DNA of 64,000 bases from Cymbomonas tetramitiformis. Its lineage: Eukaryota; Chlorophyta; Pyramimonadophyceae; Pyramimonadales; Pyramimonadaceae. Numbering within the stretch: position 1 is the first letter of the stretch; every line of letters begins with the position of its first letter. Of the stretch, positions 21,277 to 32,600 are shown piece after piece. The notes beneath the pieces are model-generated. The model saw only the letters and a program-made list of their open reading frames with translations, made no database searches and was not told where the DNA came from. Location: assembly GCA_001247695.2 (NCBI GenBank), contig LGRX02034331.1, positions 109,598 through 173,597 of the forward strand. Direction: 5' to 3'. The position numbers and the translations under genes were made by a program.

Positions 21277-21824
21277 TTTTCAAAAGTCTTGCAACATAAG
21301 ATGGTTCTCTGTCCCCTAGGGGAGGGGCCCTCCCCCCCCCTCCCCTCCCCCACCACCCTCCCCTCTCCCCCGCCCACCCTGACCCCCTTCCTCAGCGTCT
21401 CCAAATACCCCCTTAATTCTTCGACTTCCCTCCCCACCGCTCAGATACAGCCACCCCTCCACTCACCCGGCCATGGCTGCTTCTCCATCTTCTAGAGTTT
21501 TTTGCTATGCACCTAGCTTTTTCTCTAGATGTCACCCTGCGCTGAAAAGTGGGTTGAGCCCCTTTGTGGGCGCGCTATAGCAGAGGGAGTAGCCCCTGGT
21601 GTTTTCACTAGCCTGCTTTGCAGGGATACCGCACTCTCAGGACTTTGTCCCCTTTGCTAGCGTAAATGTTTTATTATTATTATGAGACGCAAAAGATTTG
21701 GTTTGGTTTTTGACAGATTCACCTCTCGCATACGGCATACGTATGATACTCGCAGTGTCACTGTCCCATTTTACAACAGATGTCGCTGTGAGCATTTTGC
21801 GATGTACAGGTGTTATTTGTTAAC
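21277..21824 (+). other. 3' untranslated end of the LINE and the resumed flanking repeat
   Basis: After the ORF3 stop comes a C-rich tract (21,325-21,400), then GC-balanced sequence with CTATAGCAGAGGGAGTAGCC, and a TTTATTATTATTATG end at about 21,670-21,685. From about 21,715 the sequence follows the right half of the repeat seen at 29,085-29,240. Confidence 0.6.
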
Positions 21825-22735
21825 CGCAGGTTTGGCGCTCTGTTTGAGCTAATGCCACTATCGCAATGCAAACTGAGAAATTGTGTCGCCTAAAAGATAG
21901 GGTTGTCAAGTGTTCCCCAATCTTTTCGAAGAGATACTCGATGGGGTCTACTCCACGTGAATTTTCGCGAGGAGAACGCTCGTGATGAGGTCGAAATATT
22001 CCTTTGAATAGCGGGTTTTCCGCTATTAAAGGGTCTGAAAACCTGCGAATCTTTCAACAAGGAGAGGGTTAGTACACCGCGTGAAAAAATAAGCTTCTAT
22101 TGTGTGGCATCTCGGGTCGGTTTCAACCGAGATCTCCAAACGGCAGGTTTGGCGCTCTGTTTGAGCTAATGCCACGAACGAATTGCAAGCTGAAAAAAAC
22201 TGTCGCCAAAAAGATAGGGTTGCCAAGAGTGCCTCCATCTTTTCGGGAAAATACTCAAATCAAACGAACTAGGGGTACCCTAAGGGTAGTTTTCCGCGAG
22301 GAGAACGCTCGTGATGTCCAAATAGTTGTGAAAATAGCGGTCTTCCCGCTATGGAAGGGCCTGAAAACCTGCGAATCTTTCACAAAGGAGAGGGTAAGTC
22401 AATGAGTGTAAGGAAACACTCTTCTATTGTGTGGCATCTCGGGGTTTCACCGAGATCTCCAAACCGCAGGTTTGGCGCTCTGTTTGAGCTAATGCCACGA
22501 ACGAATTGCAAGCTGACAAAAACTGTCGCCAAAAAGATAGGGTTGCCAAGTGTGCGTCCATCTTTTCGTAAAATTGACCAAATGAAGTGATGTAAATATC
22601 ATCATGTGGTGGTTTTGCGCGAGGAGAACGCCGGTAAAGTCCAAAACGCCGTTAGAGTAGCGGTTTTCCCGCTTGCAAAGGGGCTGCCGATCTGTGATTT
22701 TGTAAAGAAGAGAAAGCTCGAGTGTAAACGCGTTT
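21825..22735. repeat. Satellite-like tandem array, ~320 bp monomers, nearly three copies
   Basis: The motif GCAGGTTTGGCGCTCTGTTT recurs at about 21,826, 22,143 and 22,466 (spacing 317 and 323 bp). Each is followed by TGAGCTAATGCCAC, a TGTCGCC..AAAGATAGGGTT segment and GCGAGGAGAACGC. No coding function is evident. Confidence 0.85.
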
Positions 22736-25600
22736 GTTTAAGCGTAGCTACAAAAATGTCATGTTACCATATAATATAATGGAAATAAAATACTATTATA
22801 CTCTAAGAAAATCCAAGAGCGCCATGTCGTCGAAACTTCCCAAAGCCAAAAGGCATTCCAAGCGCGAGCGTAAATCTCTTCAAGAACGGCCCGGTGAGGT
22901 TGACCAAGTCAAATTTTGAACTTGCAACTTCTCAACTGTGTCACGCCGCAAATTTGAAGTATTTCATAATCGATATGGATATAAATGTTGTACCTCATCA
23001 TAGGCCACGATCGATGACATGGCATCACCCGTCTGCGTGACTGCGTCCATCGCACGAACACCCATCACACAGTTTATTATACGCTTATACCACCACCGAT
23101 CAGTGGCTACTACCCGGTGCTTCAATACTGTTACAAGTATCGAAGCAAAACGGATGTAGCCGGCATTAAACTTGGTCATATAGGTCAAACCACATCCTTG
23201 AAAATTCATTCATGGCCCTTTTGAATTTCTGAAAACATGTATACATGCCACCATCAAGTTTAAGGTGTTGTATTTTGAGCGCGTTTTCGAGGGGTAAAAC
23301 GCCAGAAAATAAATTATTTTGCTCAATACTGTTACAAGTATTGAACACTTAAACCCTTGAAAGACCCTAATGCGAGGCCTTGGAGGTCAAACCAACCATC
23401 ATGTTTCGATATTGGATACAGTAATGATTCGCACTTAAGATTATCATGCTATAAGAATATCCCTAGCGAATTTGTGCAAAAATCCCTAAGAATATCAGCA
23501 CCGCGCAAAAAAGGTGGGGATATTCTTAACCCGCCAGGAGCTAAGAATATTGGGACCGGATATGATGAGAAATCCGAGGGCAAGGGCTTACATACGATTA
23601 ATGATCTGAAGGGCACCGAGCTTGCCAAGGCGCGTTGGTCGGACCAGGCCCCAACGAGGCGACATGCAAATCATTTTCAACCATGTCAACTCCGATGGTG
23701 ATGTCCGCTTTCACCAGTTAGACGCCGATAGGGTGCTAGGTCATGCTCAAGCTGGAAATTTGCTTTAAGTATAAGCTGAAAATCTGCTTATGCATAAGCC
23801 GCAATTTTGCTTTCGGACACGCTGAAAATCTACTTACGCGATAAGCTGAAAATCAGCTCATGCATAACGAAGCTCAAGGTTGTCAATCACACATGATCAG
23901 AATCCGATCAGATCCGATCAGATCCGATCAGATCAAAATCAGATCCGATCAGGTGAAAATCAGGTAAATAGACAAAGTGTGTCGTCGTTTGTTAATGTAC
24001 GCTGCTCTTGAATGGCGACAGTCTTCTTGCTCTTTTGCGTATTGCGGAAAGGTGGCTGGGGATCTAGAGCCGGCGTGGGTATTGTACGACCTGGCTCTGG
24101 CTGTGGCAGGCTTGCGTCGCAGTGTGTTTGAGGCACACTTTTATTACTGTACTTCTCTTGGGGTGGTTGGGGGGAAGAAAGTCGATCGACAGTGTGGTTC
24201 TCGATAGCCGTAAGCACAGGGACCTGCAAAATCGTGTCGACTGTTCTAGCTCGGAGTTGGACATACTGATCTTGCGTGATAAGTCCTTCATTTTATCTTG
24301 CGGAGATAACCCCAGCGCGTTCCTAACTTCGGTGTCCATGACTGGTTAGGTGAAGTCAACTGTCCTACAGTGCTCAAGGTGTGTGCTACATGCATTTTGA
24401 AAGAGCTGCCAAGTGGTCAAAATTCGAATTTGGGAGGTTTCTGCCTCGACCGGTCGATCACAGTGCCACTATAAATAGTGGTGCACTATCACTGTCTCGG
24501 CATGTTGTAGTATGATGTACGAGAGCCTACGTAGTATGTACGTATGAAGGTAGGATATATAATCCACGATGCTAAGAATATTGGCATCGCCAGGTGGCGT
24601 ATCGTTGATTTGATCGATGGCCAATCCTTAAGAATAAGTTGGACGAAATTGCCAAATCGCCTAAGAATATCTGCACCGAACGGGAATTTGTGACATTCTT
24701 ATGTGCCGATCATTACTGTAGTATTGAAGATATCTAGCAAGTCACTTGCGTGATTGATATGAATTAGGGCCCGCGCGGTGATGGAACATGACCCACACCC
24801 GCCAGAAATCCGAAATTCGCTTTTTTTAAGGACGAAAATTATTGAATTGCCTCCGCGCGAACGTGTGGCATAAGCACATAAGTCATGGTATGACGGCCGC
24901 GAAGGCTTCTAAAATTCGATATGTATATATACTTGGTCAGTTTAATTGCTCGTGGCCTATCCACATGCATAGAATGCAGTAATGGTATCATTCATATTGT
25001 CGGGTGTGGTGGCAGGAAAGCGCCGAAATATGCCATTTCGACCCGCACCCGCACCCGCACCCAATGCATTTCCACCTATATGGGACCAATTACCAGATGC
25101 CAACGGGCCCCATGACCTAAACATGATTGGGTATGGTGTATACCTTCAATTTGAATGCTTACGCACGTGATTCGGTAGTGTGGTGGGTTTCTAAAAAATT
25201 ATTGAAAATATCATGCCAATTGACAGACCTTTGTGAACTAGGGAATCAAGAAAATCACTACCCCTATGGCATTATGCATCCATTCAAAAGCCTACAAGTG
25301 GAATATTGACCAATGGCGCATATGGCAACTAACTTAAGGTCTTAATTGTGCCCGGATATGCGGGGTAGCACCAGTGGACCACCGGGGGTGCCTGAAAAAA
25401 AATATTGAAATTCAATACTTGTAACAGCATTGAATGCGATTTCAATACTGTCACAAGTATCGGCGGGCAGTAGCCATCAGTGATCCGCTGCTGTGTATAA
25501 TTACTCATCGTCGACTGCCAGACAAATCTTTGGCCTTTTACAAACCTAGCCTCTCCGAGGCATATAGATATGATGTTGGTCTAGTCCGTCCAGTCCGTCA
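22736..25600. other. Non-coding, repeat-scarred stretch
   Basis: There is a duplicated TCAATACTGTTACAAGTAT motif (about 23,121, 23,321 and 25,441, with an inverse at 25,411). Several CTAAGAATAT motifs recur (23,451-24,670). A GATCAGATCC tandem lies at about 23,894-23,955. Overlapping minus frames at 23,960-24,340 look partly protein-like (EKYSNKSVPQTHCDAS), but I could not find a splice solution that keeps phase, so no gene is called. Confidence 0.4.
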
Positions 25601-25604
25601 TCTG

Positions 25605-25661
25605 GACCTGGACGACTGGTGGACGGACTGGACGGACTGGACGGACTGGACGGACTGGACA
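25605..25661. repeat. GGACGGACT short tandem repeat
   Basis: GGACTGGAC / GGACGGACT units of about 10 bp repeat five to six times. Related GGAC-rich sequence occurs at 8859-8917. Confidence 0.85.
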
Positions 25662-25795
25662 AAGATCTCGCAAATTAGGGCTCCCATACTTAAGCCCATA
25701 CTTAAGGAGTGTAACGCGTCGTCGCGCGTCGACGCTTAAGTTTTCCCATACTTTAGAGGGAAAAAAAACTTCTTGTCATACTTCAGGAATATATA

Positions 25796-26092
25796 TCAGG
25801 CTTTTTTGGGTTTAAACAGATGCCGAGTCCCGACAGCAATAATATGCGGGGGCGGGGGTGTGGCGGGGGGACTCAACCAGCTTTGACAAAGGTTGTGCAC
25901 GATTGTCAAACCTGTCCGGGGAGTGTGGTGCACGATAGAGCTCATATATGTAAACCAACTGGCCGTGCACAATCGAACATCCACTCGGGGTCCTTTTGAT
26001 TGAATCAAGTGAGGAGACAACATGTCGAACGAAGACTTGTCCATACGAAACGCGTTGACCCAATGTGTGGCGGCGATGCGATCGGAAGGCAT
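25796..26092 (-). pseudogene. Possible PIF/Harbinger transposase fragment
   Basis: The minus frame reads ATHWVNAFRMDKSSFDMLSP followed by HLIQ. It resembles the N-terminal W..xFRMSKxxFxxLxxxL-PH signature of Harbinger/HARBI1-type transposases. Downstream residues do not follow the family clearly and no DDE triad is visible. If real, it is a short decayed fragment. It overlaps a plus-strand frame (26,022 onward), so only one of the two can be right there. Confidence 0.3.
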
Positions 26093-27099
26093 CTCAACGT
26101 GTCACCAAGTGACTTCCCGATGTGCGTTCCTTCGGAAGATCACGTCGGGGGGATTGGCCTTCGCGGCGCCGAAAAGGGCGGGGAGGGGCTTTGGAATTTG
26201 GGTCAAAACTGTGCCAGGGGACAGTGGCCATTTTAAGCCGTTCGATTGGCATATTGTATTTCTATCCAGTGGGGCAGCTCAATGGAATTGGGCACCGAAA
26301 GGGACCCCAGAACAATTTACTGCGTACTTTGGAGAGCGAGAGCATAGAACCGCTTATAGCTGGCAGCATATGATCGTCATGCCTTCTCACTGGAGCGCTA
26401 GGTCGCTGGGAGCGCTCGAGGGACGGTAGCTGGTTTCTGGAAGACGCCACTCGAGCGAAGGAGCCAGTAGCGCCATTTTCATTACCGATCGGTAATGCGC
26501 GCTGGAAGCATGCGACTCAGACTGACGAGTATCGCGGAATTCCATACACTGGTCCTAAGAAATCGACGCCTACGAACAGTGACGATTCGGGTGCAGGCGC
26601 TGTGGCCTGGAGTAAAGAGAAGCTGTCAGATTCTGATGACGATGATGACGCGGGTGCTACTGACAGTAAGCATGACATTGATACTGCCAGTCCGAAGTGG
26701 GAGTATGACACGCCTGGTGAATATGACACCGAGAATGACGTTAGCGAGTTTGATGACTTGGTAGCTGACGATGTTGAGGAACAGGCTGAAGCTCAAAGGT
26801 TGAAGAGACATGGAGTGCAGTTGATCATGGATGATAAGGGTGAACTTCTCTGGGTGCCAAAGGGCACATCTCCGACATCACCCGTTCAGTCAGAGGATCC
26901 GCCTATCCCCGAGCCGAAGCCTGATGCCATATCTGGTTGTGCGCCAGCCCAAGAGGTGAAGACCAAATCTAAGCTGAAGAGTCAACCTTTCATGGAATAT
27001 GCCAAGACTGTTAATACTATTGCAATGGTTGACAGTGATGGCGAATCTGAGTTGCCCCCTCGGAGGAAGAGAGCCAGAGATAAACTAGAGAGATATTAA
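26022..27099 (+). pseudogene. Probable gene with a frame break: acidic protein of unknown function
   Basis: Frame 26,022-26,429 ends in a protein-like stretch (QWNWAPKGTPEQFTAYFGE, then SWQHMIVMPSHW). From about 26,374 to 27,099 the next frame is open and continues naturally (RWERSRDGSWFLEDATRAKE, then PIGNARWKHATQTDEYRG). It has an Asp-rich tract (SDSDDDDDAG), QLIMDDKGELLWVPKG and a basic end (PPRRKRARDKLERY, stop). No good GT-AG intron restores the frame, so a one-base shift near 26,375-26,428 is likely. The composition suggests a nuclear or element-encoded protein. I recognise no family. Confidence 0.45.
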
Positions 27100-28383
27100 T
27101 GTGTAGATTCTCTGATTAGGATTTGTTGTATAGGTGGCAAATGATGACATGCCAGCCGACAGAGGACAGATCGATCAGAGATCCGAAAGGCGCGCCTTTA
27201 AAGGATAAGACATGAATTGTAGCCCAGTGGAGGCTGTTCTAGCTTAAAGTGATTATTTGGAAGAGCTTTGTCTCACCCTGTTAAAATACTGCTCAATCTT
27301 TCCTGCCATAAAGCAATTGCAATTGTTCAATTGTAGCCTTGTTAAAAAATACCCAAACAATTCCCGGGCAATTGCTTTTGAAATTCAACACACGATAAGC
27401 GGAATATGCTCCATAATCCGAAGTCGATAACGGAAAGTAAGCAGTAGACGAACGTAAAATAGCAAGTAGTAACAAAAGACGAAGACGATTTTGATCCATC
27501 ATATTCAACAGTAAATAAAGACAAAGCCCTTACCCTCAACACTAAAAACCGCAATACACTGTAACGCACTGCGTGAAGCGCAACGCACCGCCACGCGTGG
27601 CGTGACGAAATTTTGCTATCAAGAACTTTCACTACCTATTTTCCACGTATGGGCTGATAACCGAGATCTGAAATCTGAAATCTGATGACCGCAAACCGAA
27701 TTCAGAAATCAATTTGAGATCTGCTGACATCGTGACGACATGGTTCCGCGAAACCGCCATGATTCCTGAATCGTGGTTCCGCGAAACTGCCATGTTGGTT
27801 TTTGCCCAAAACCATGGTTTCGCATGACCACGGTTCAGAAAATGCAATCTGACACGCAATCAGGATATCCCCGCCAGTCAGGCGGAACATTCTGGGGAAT
27901 CTCGCGAAACCATGGTTTCGGGGAACTAAAGTACACAAAACCAAGGTTCCGCGAAACCATGGGTTTAGAACCGACTGCTAAACCATGAACGCTGAAGCGC
28001 CGGCGTGGCGTGAAGTGTTTTGCGCTCGCGCCAAGCGCCGGCGTGGCCTCACAATTTTTACCTCGCGCCGTCGCGCTGGCGCGGGGGGGAATAGGTTTTT
28101 TTGCGCCACACGTCCGATTCCGATTGGAGAGCGCGTGCTCGATTCGCTACTTGTGCGCGGTCTAATCGTGGCTGATTCGGGGCTCCATTCGCGATTGAAT
28201 TTCTGCTCGAATGGTGACTGGATGGGGACTCTATTCGTGATCAAATTTCAGTTTTATTGGTGGCTGATTTGGGGCGCTATTGGTTATCCGAATTTCAGCT
28301 CGAAGAGTGGCTGAATGGGGGCACTATGTTAGGTTATCAAATTTCAGCTCCAATGGTGGGCATATCAAATTTAAAGGATGTGC
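27100..28383. repeat. Repeat-rich stretch with CCATGGTTTCGCG motifs
   Basis: Between 27,735 and 27,985 the motif GGTTCCGCGAAAC / AACCATGGTTTCG occurs at least six times in both orientations, so the DNA can fold in several ways. A GC-rich GCGCCGGCGTGGC pair lies at 27,998-28,045. No gene is supported. An A/T-rich part at 28,250-28,380 repeats AAATTTCAGCTC. Confidence 0.5.
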
Positions 28384-30255
28384 ATTTATTTTGGAATAGA
28401 AAAGTGACCTTCCTGGAATAGAAAATAAAAATTTATTAATTAATGCAGCCTGAAAATTTTATACCGTCCCTCGAAAAATTATTATAACAATGATGCCAAA
28501 GGGATATATGTATATCGGGAAATATTGGGGAAAATTTTCGTTTTTTTTATTCGTCCACGAAAAAGACGATATGTGGCAGTTCAATTTCATAGTTAAATTT
28601 TTTATGCAAATTTCTTGAACCGGTGAACAAATTCCTAGATATAACATTTTTAAAAATTTGGTACCTTCGAGCAGTCACGAAATGCAATGCCTTGGGGGGC
28701 AAGGGGGGGTCATACGAGGTGCCCCGACTACCTTGGGGGGGGCGAACATTGCTTTGGGAAATGTGATATGTTAAGTACACGACCCCCTCAGAATATAAAT
28801 TTCTCTTTCGTGGATATAACCGGCGATAAGAGGCTGGAGATATCGAATGTCGAAAACTGTAGCTGATGTGGCGCAATGCAGTTCCCATCTTCGATGCAGT
28901 CCGTGAGACATTAGTCGGAGAGAATTCGGGATTATAAAGATATCCATCTTAACCGTTCGCTGAAAACGTGTAAATTTCTCTACTTAATCGTGCGCACCCG
29001 CGAAAAAGGTTGAAGTGGTTTACGCCACATTTCTTGGGTGGCATATGACTGCTTTCTCGGGACTTGCGTTTATATATTTTGTTGAGAGAATCTTCAAAGG
29101 GAGACGACAGACGCATACGTGATACTCGTACAGTACAAACGCTTCCAATTTCCCCACTGACGAAACACTTTCCCCATTGTCGTATTACGGGTACAGATGC
29201 GATTTATTAAATATGCACTTTCGACTTACCGCGGAACGCTCTCTCTCTCGCAGCGAGACCCTGTCCTGCCAAGTGAAGATCTTTAAGATTGTGTGCACAT
29301 CTAAGTAACCTATTTGTATATAATATTATCACATATTCCTACTGAGTCAGTGGGTATCCGCATCGTACGCAATGATAACCCCGTTCGCTACTTTTGGAAG
29401 TTGCGAAAATCTTAAATTCACGCTCACTATACCCACATGAACGCGCCAGCCCTTAGCGAGATTTGTAGTGGGCTTTTCAGTGTATACGAATGACCGTTAA
29501 AAGATAACGCATATTAGATAATATTTTGCTAGTCGCTTCCCTCATCCGCTGCGCACGCACGCTTGCAGGCGAGCGCGCGGATGAGGGAGGAAACCCTAGC
29601 GAAAATGTGGACGCGGTTGACATCCGCGTTTTCGCTAGAGCTGACAGCGCGCTGTCAGATGCTCAAAATATGTTCCTTATGCATATATGATATGCGTGGA
29701 AGGTTTGTGATATGCAAGATGCGTTTATGCGATGCGTATGTCGAGCGGTTGGCTCGATGCGTGCCCAATGACCCCCTTCCATGCGCGGCGTCCCAGACCC
29801 CAGGTTGTGCACGGATCTCGCGCGCGCAAAAAATATGTTGTTCCTAACGCACCTCTTAATCAGTATGCTAAGTTTTGGTGCTTCGTATTTATTTCTCAGA
29901 CCTGTATCTCACGCAGCTGGACAGTGACTTACGGGCCCCCGTAAGTCACTGTCCAGCTGCGTGAGATACAGGTCTGAGCGGTATGAGCCAGCGTCGTGTT
30001 TTGATATCTTTTTCGGCCGCACATGGACGAGGTCGGACACGTCATGACTTTCGGAGATCGAAGTGACGCAATATAATTATTGTGTCGACTGATGACATCT
30101 TTGAAGAAACTTTTATATTTTCAGAAGGAGGTGGGGGAAATTTTGGGAAATATCATTCTTGAAAGGCGGAAGAATTTTTGAGGCAGATCTGTAAATTAAA
30201 ATTCAGAATTCAAATTTCTATTCCAGGAAGGTCACTTTTCTATTCCAAAATAAAT
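28384..30255. mobile_element. Inverted-repeat element (~1.9 kb) with 41 bp ends
   Basis: Bases 28,384-28,424 (ATTTATTTTGGAATAGAAAA...) are the exact inverse of 30,215-30,255. No transposase is visible between them. Its interior (28,740-29,240) is the uninterrupted relative of the sequence flanking the LINE at 10,985-11,300 and 21,715-21,820. A fragment of its right end occurs inverted at 8943-9050, so this is a multi-copy family in this window. Confidence 0.7.
29895..29978. repeat. Perfect palindrome: 41 bp arms, 2 bp loop
   Basis: Bases 29,895-29,935 are the exact inverse of 29,938-29,978; only CC (29,936-29,937) lies between. The left arm begins CTCAGACCTGTATCTCACGC and ends ACTTACGGG. It can form a long hairpin or cruciform. 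It could be a small-RNA precursor or a palindrome formed during repair or insertion. Confidence 0.95.
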
Positions 30256-30689
30256 ATATTTCGAAATTTAAATTACAACACAATAACCCTATGATTTGGC
30301 GACAAGTGAGAAATTATTTTCACTTTCAAATCCAAAGTGATCGGATTGCTGCGTTCGATATGCCAAAATGTTCCCATATATCAACTCATATATTGAGCAC
30401 ATTTGCAGCCCCACCATTATAGCATATCAAAATTTACGAACAAATTAATAACCCTGTGACTTGGCGACAAGCGAGAAAATATTTTCTCTTTCAAATCCAA
30501 AATGATCCGATTGCTGCGTTCGATATGCCAAAACTTTCCCATATGTCACCTCATCTCTTGGGCGCATTTGCAGCCCCATCACCTGCGCATATCATTTTTA
30601 CGAAAATAGTTAATACCCTTATGATTTGGCGATAAGCGAGAATAAATTATTTTCAATGGCCAATGACGTTGCGATATCCAGTTCGCCTC

Positions 30690-32600
30690 AAGAAGTGCTA
30701 AGATGGAGCCCATTGTAAGTTACGAGGGGCAGGAATTTTCCCCTCAGAGAGTAATTCGGGTAAACGATATTGGACACGAAGTGGGAACTGATTCCGCGCG
30801 ATCGAAGATGTCATCAGACCTGAGACAGGTCGTCATCGTCATTTCGCCGGATCCGACATGAGTTCCGACGCGAGGTGCCATGCCATGCCAAGCCATGCCA
30901 CCGCTCCGAGGTCAGGTGCACATGGTAAAACTGCGAACGGAAGGTCAAAGGCAAAGGGAAAGGCAAAGGGATTAAGATTTAGCGGCAGTAGGAATAGTTT
31001 TCAGAAGCATATGAAAAGTATTCTAGTGCTTCTGAAAACTATTCCTACTTCTTCTATATCCTAAACCCTTTGCCTTGCCTTTTACCTCTGCACGCGACCG
31101 GCAAGCATCTTTGAAACTTCCGACCGTTCAAAGATGCGTTTTGTATTTTGGGTGCACCCTCATTTTACAAAACAGCCGAGCGCTTCCCGTTTGTGCGGGA
31201 TATTCACATTTATTTCATGGAATATTTCATATGCATTAACATACATGCACACGCAGGGGAAACCCTCGGCTGCTTGGCATCTTTGGGTTTGGGTTTGTGT
31301 TCGAACCCAAACCCAAACCCAATAAATCTGCCTTAGAAATAAATTGCGCGTTGGGCGCACGAGTAAATTGAAGCCTTGAGCTTCTGGTAACTCAAAGATA
31401 TGTATCTTGGCAGTATTTTTGCCAAGTTTCGTGCTCTAGAACGCACGGGAAGCGCTCGGCTGTTTGGCATCTTTGGGTTTGGGTTCGAACCCAAACCCAA
31501 ACCCAAAACATCTGCCTTAGAAATAAATTGCGCGTTTCGCGCACAAGTAACTTGAAGCCTTGAGCTTCAAGTAACCTGAAGATATGTATCTTGGCAGTAT
31601 TTCTGCCAAGTTTCGCGTTCTAGGACGCACGGGAAGCCCTCGGCTGTTTGGAATCTTTGGGTTTGGGTGTCAAGTTCGAACCCAAACCCAAAACATCTGC
31701 CTTAGAAATAAATTGCGCGTTGGGCGCACAAGTAACTTGAAGCCTTGAGCTTCAGGTAACTTAAAGATATGTATCTTGAAAGTATTTGTGCCAAGTTTCG
31801 TGCGCTAGGACGCACGGGAAGCCCAACTTGGCATCTTTGGGTTTGGGTACGTTCGAACCCAAACCCAAAGGCAAAGGCAAAGGACAGTTTCGTAGATTCT
31901 GTCCCGATGCCTTTGCAACCTCGCATGCTAACTCATATTATAATGAATATTCAACATTCAAGCGTTGGATACCCCACGCCAACGGGAAGCGCTCGGCTGA
32001 TTTGTTATTTGGGTATGCGCACCCAAATGACAAAAAACGCATCTTTGAAACTCGTTAGTTTCAAAGATGCGTGGCCGATGCCTTCGTGCTTATGTGTATA
32101 TTTCATATGAAATATGCCATGGAATAAATGTGAATATCCCGCACAAACGGGAAGCGCTCGGCTGTTTTGTAATTTTAGGGTGCACCCAAAATACCAAACG
32201 CATCTTTGAAACTTCCGAGTTTCAAAGATGCTTGCCGGTCGCGTGCAGCGGTAAAGGGCAAGGCAAAGGGTTTATGATATATAATAAGTAGGAATAGTTT
32301 TTAGAAGCAATAGAATATTTTTTATACGCTTCTGAAAACTATTCCCCATGGCACCATGCAACCTGCCAATGCCTTCCCAGCATGCATGCTGCCCTCCGCT
32401 CGGCAGCATGCAATGTGTTGATGTGATTTCGCCGGAAATTTCCGGCGAAGAGACGATGACGACCTGTCTCAGGTCTGATGACCTCTCGATCGCGCGGAAC
32501 CAGTTCCCACTTCGTGTCCAATATCGTTTACCGTAATTCGCATCTTTTCGGTCATCGGAACAGTTTAGATGGATCCCATCTTAACTTATATACTTCCTGA
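30690..32600. mobile_element. Fold-back-like composite element, ~1.9 kb
   Basis: The terminal inverted repeats at about 30,752-30,857 and 32,437-32,543 match closely (TAAACGATATTGGACACGAA; CATCAGACCTGAGACAGGTC). Weaker matching extends outward. A second inverted pair lies inside (31,080-31,230 with 32,090-32,250; shared TTCCCGTTTGTGCGGGATAT and its inverse). Two short hairpins with AGGAATAGTTTTCAGAAGC arms lie near 31,000 and 32,310. The centre (31,250-31,880) is a tandem array. No coding capacity is visible. This layout is typical of fold-back elements; TSDs were not found. Confidence 0.7.
31250..31885. repeat. Central ~185 bp tandem array of the fold-back element
   Basis: Four units begin with CTCGGCTG..TTGGCATCTTTGGG at about 31,265, 31,455, 31,639 and (shortened) 31,825. 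Each holds small palindromes: GGGTTTGGGTTCGAACCCAA, a CTTGAAGCC..GAGCTTCAAG pair and CTTGGCAG..CTGCCAAG. Confidence 0.8.

Larger units (their letters stand above)
11305..21700 (+). mobile_element. Large non-LTR retrotransposon (LINE) with three ORFs
   Basis: The order of coding parts is ORF1 (zinc knuckle), APE-type endonuclease, reverse transcriptase, RNase H, CCHC zinc motif and a methyltransferase-like domain. No long terminal repeats flank it. The 3' end after ORF3 has a pyrimidine-rich leader, then ends near TTTATTATTATTATG, as expected for a LINE tail. The boundaries come from comparison with the uninterrupted repeat relative at about 28,740-29,240. Homology on the left stops after GGCATATGACTGCTTT (about 11,305) and resumes at about 21,715-21,765 (GCATACG..TGATACTCG). 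At about 10.4 kb it is unusually long for a LINE. All three ORFs are nearly intact, which suggests a recent insertion. Confidence 0.8.

Noticed and set aside
23960..24340. Two overlapping minus frames that might be a two-exon gene
   Set aside because: The only candidate intron (about 43 bases) does not keep phase, so no model could be supported.
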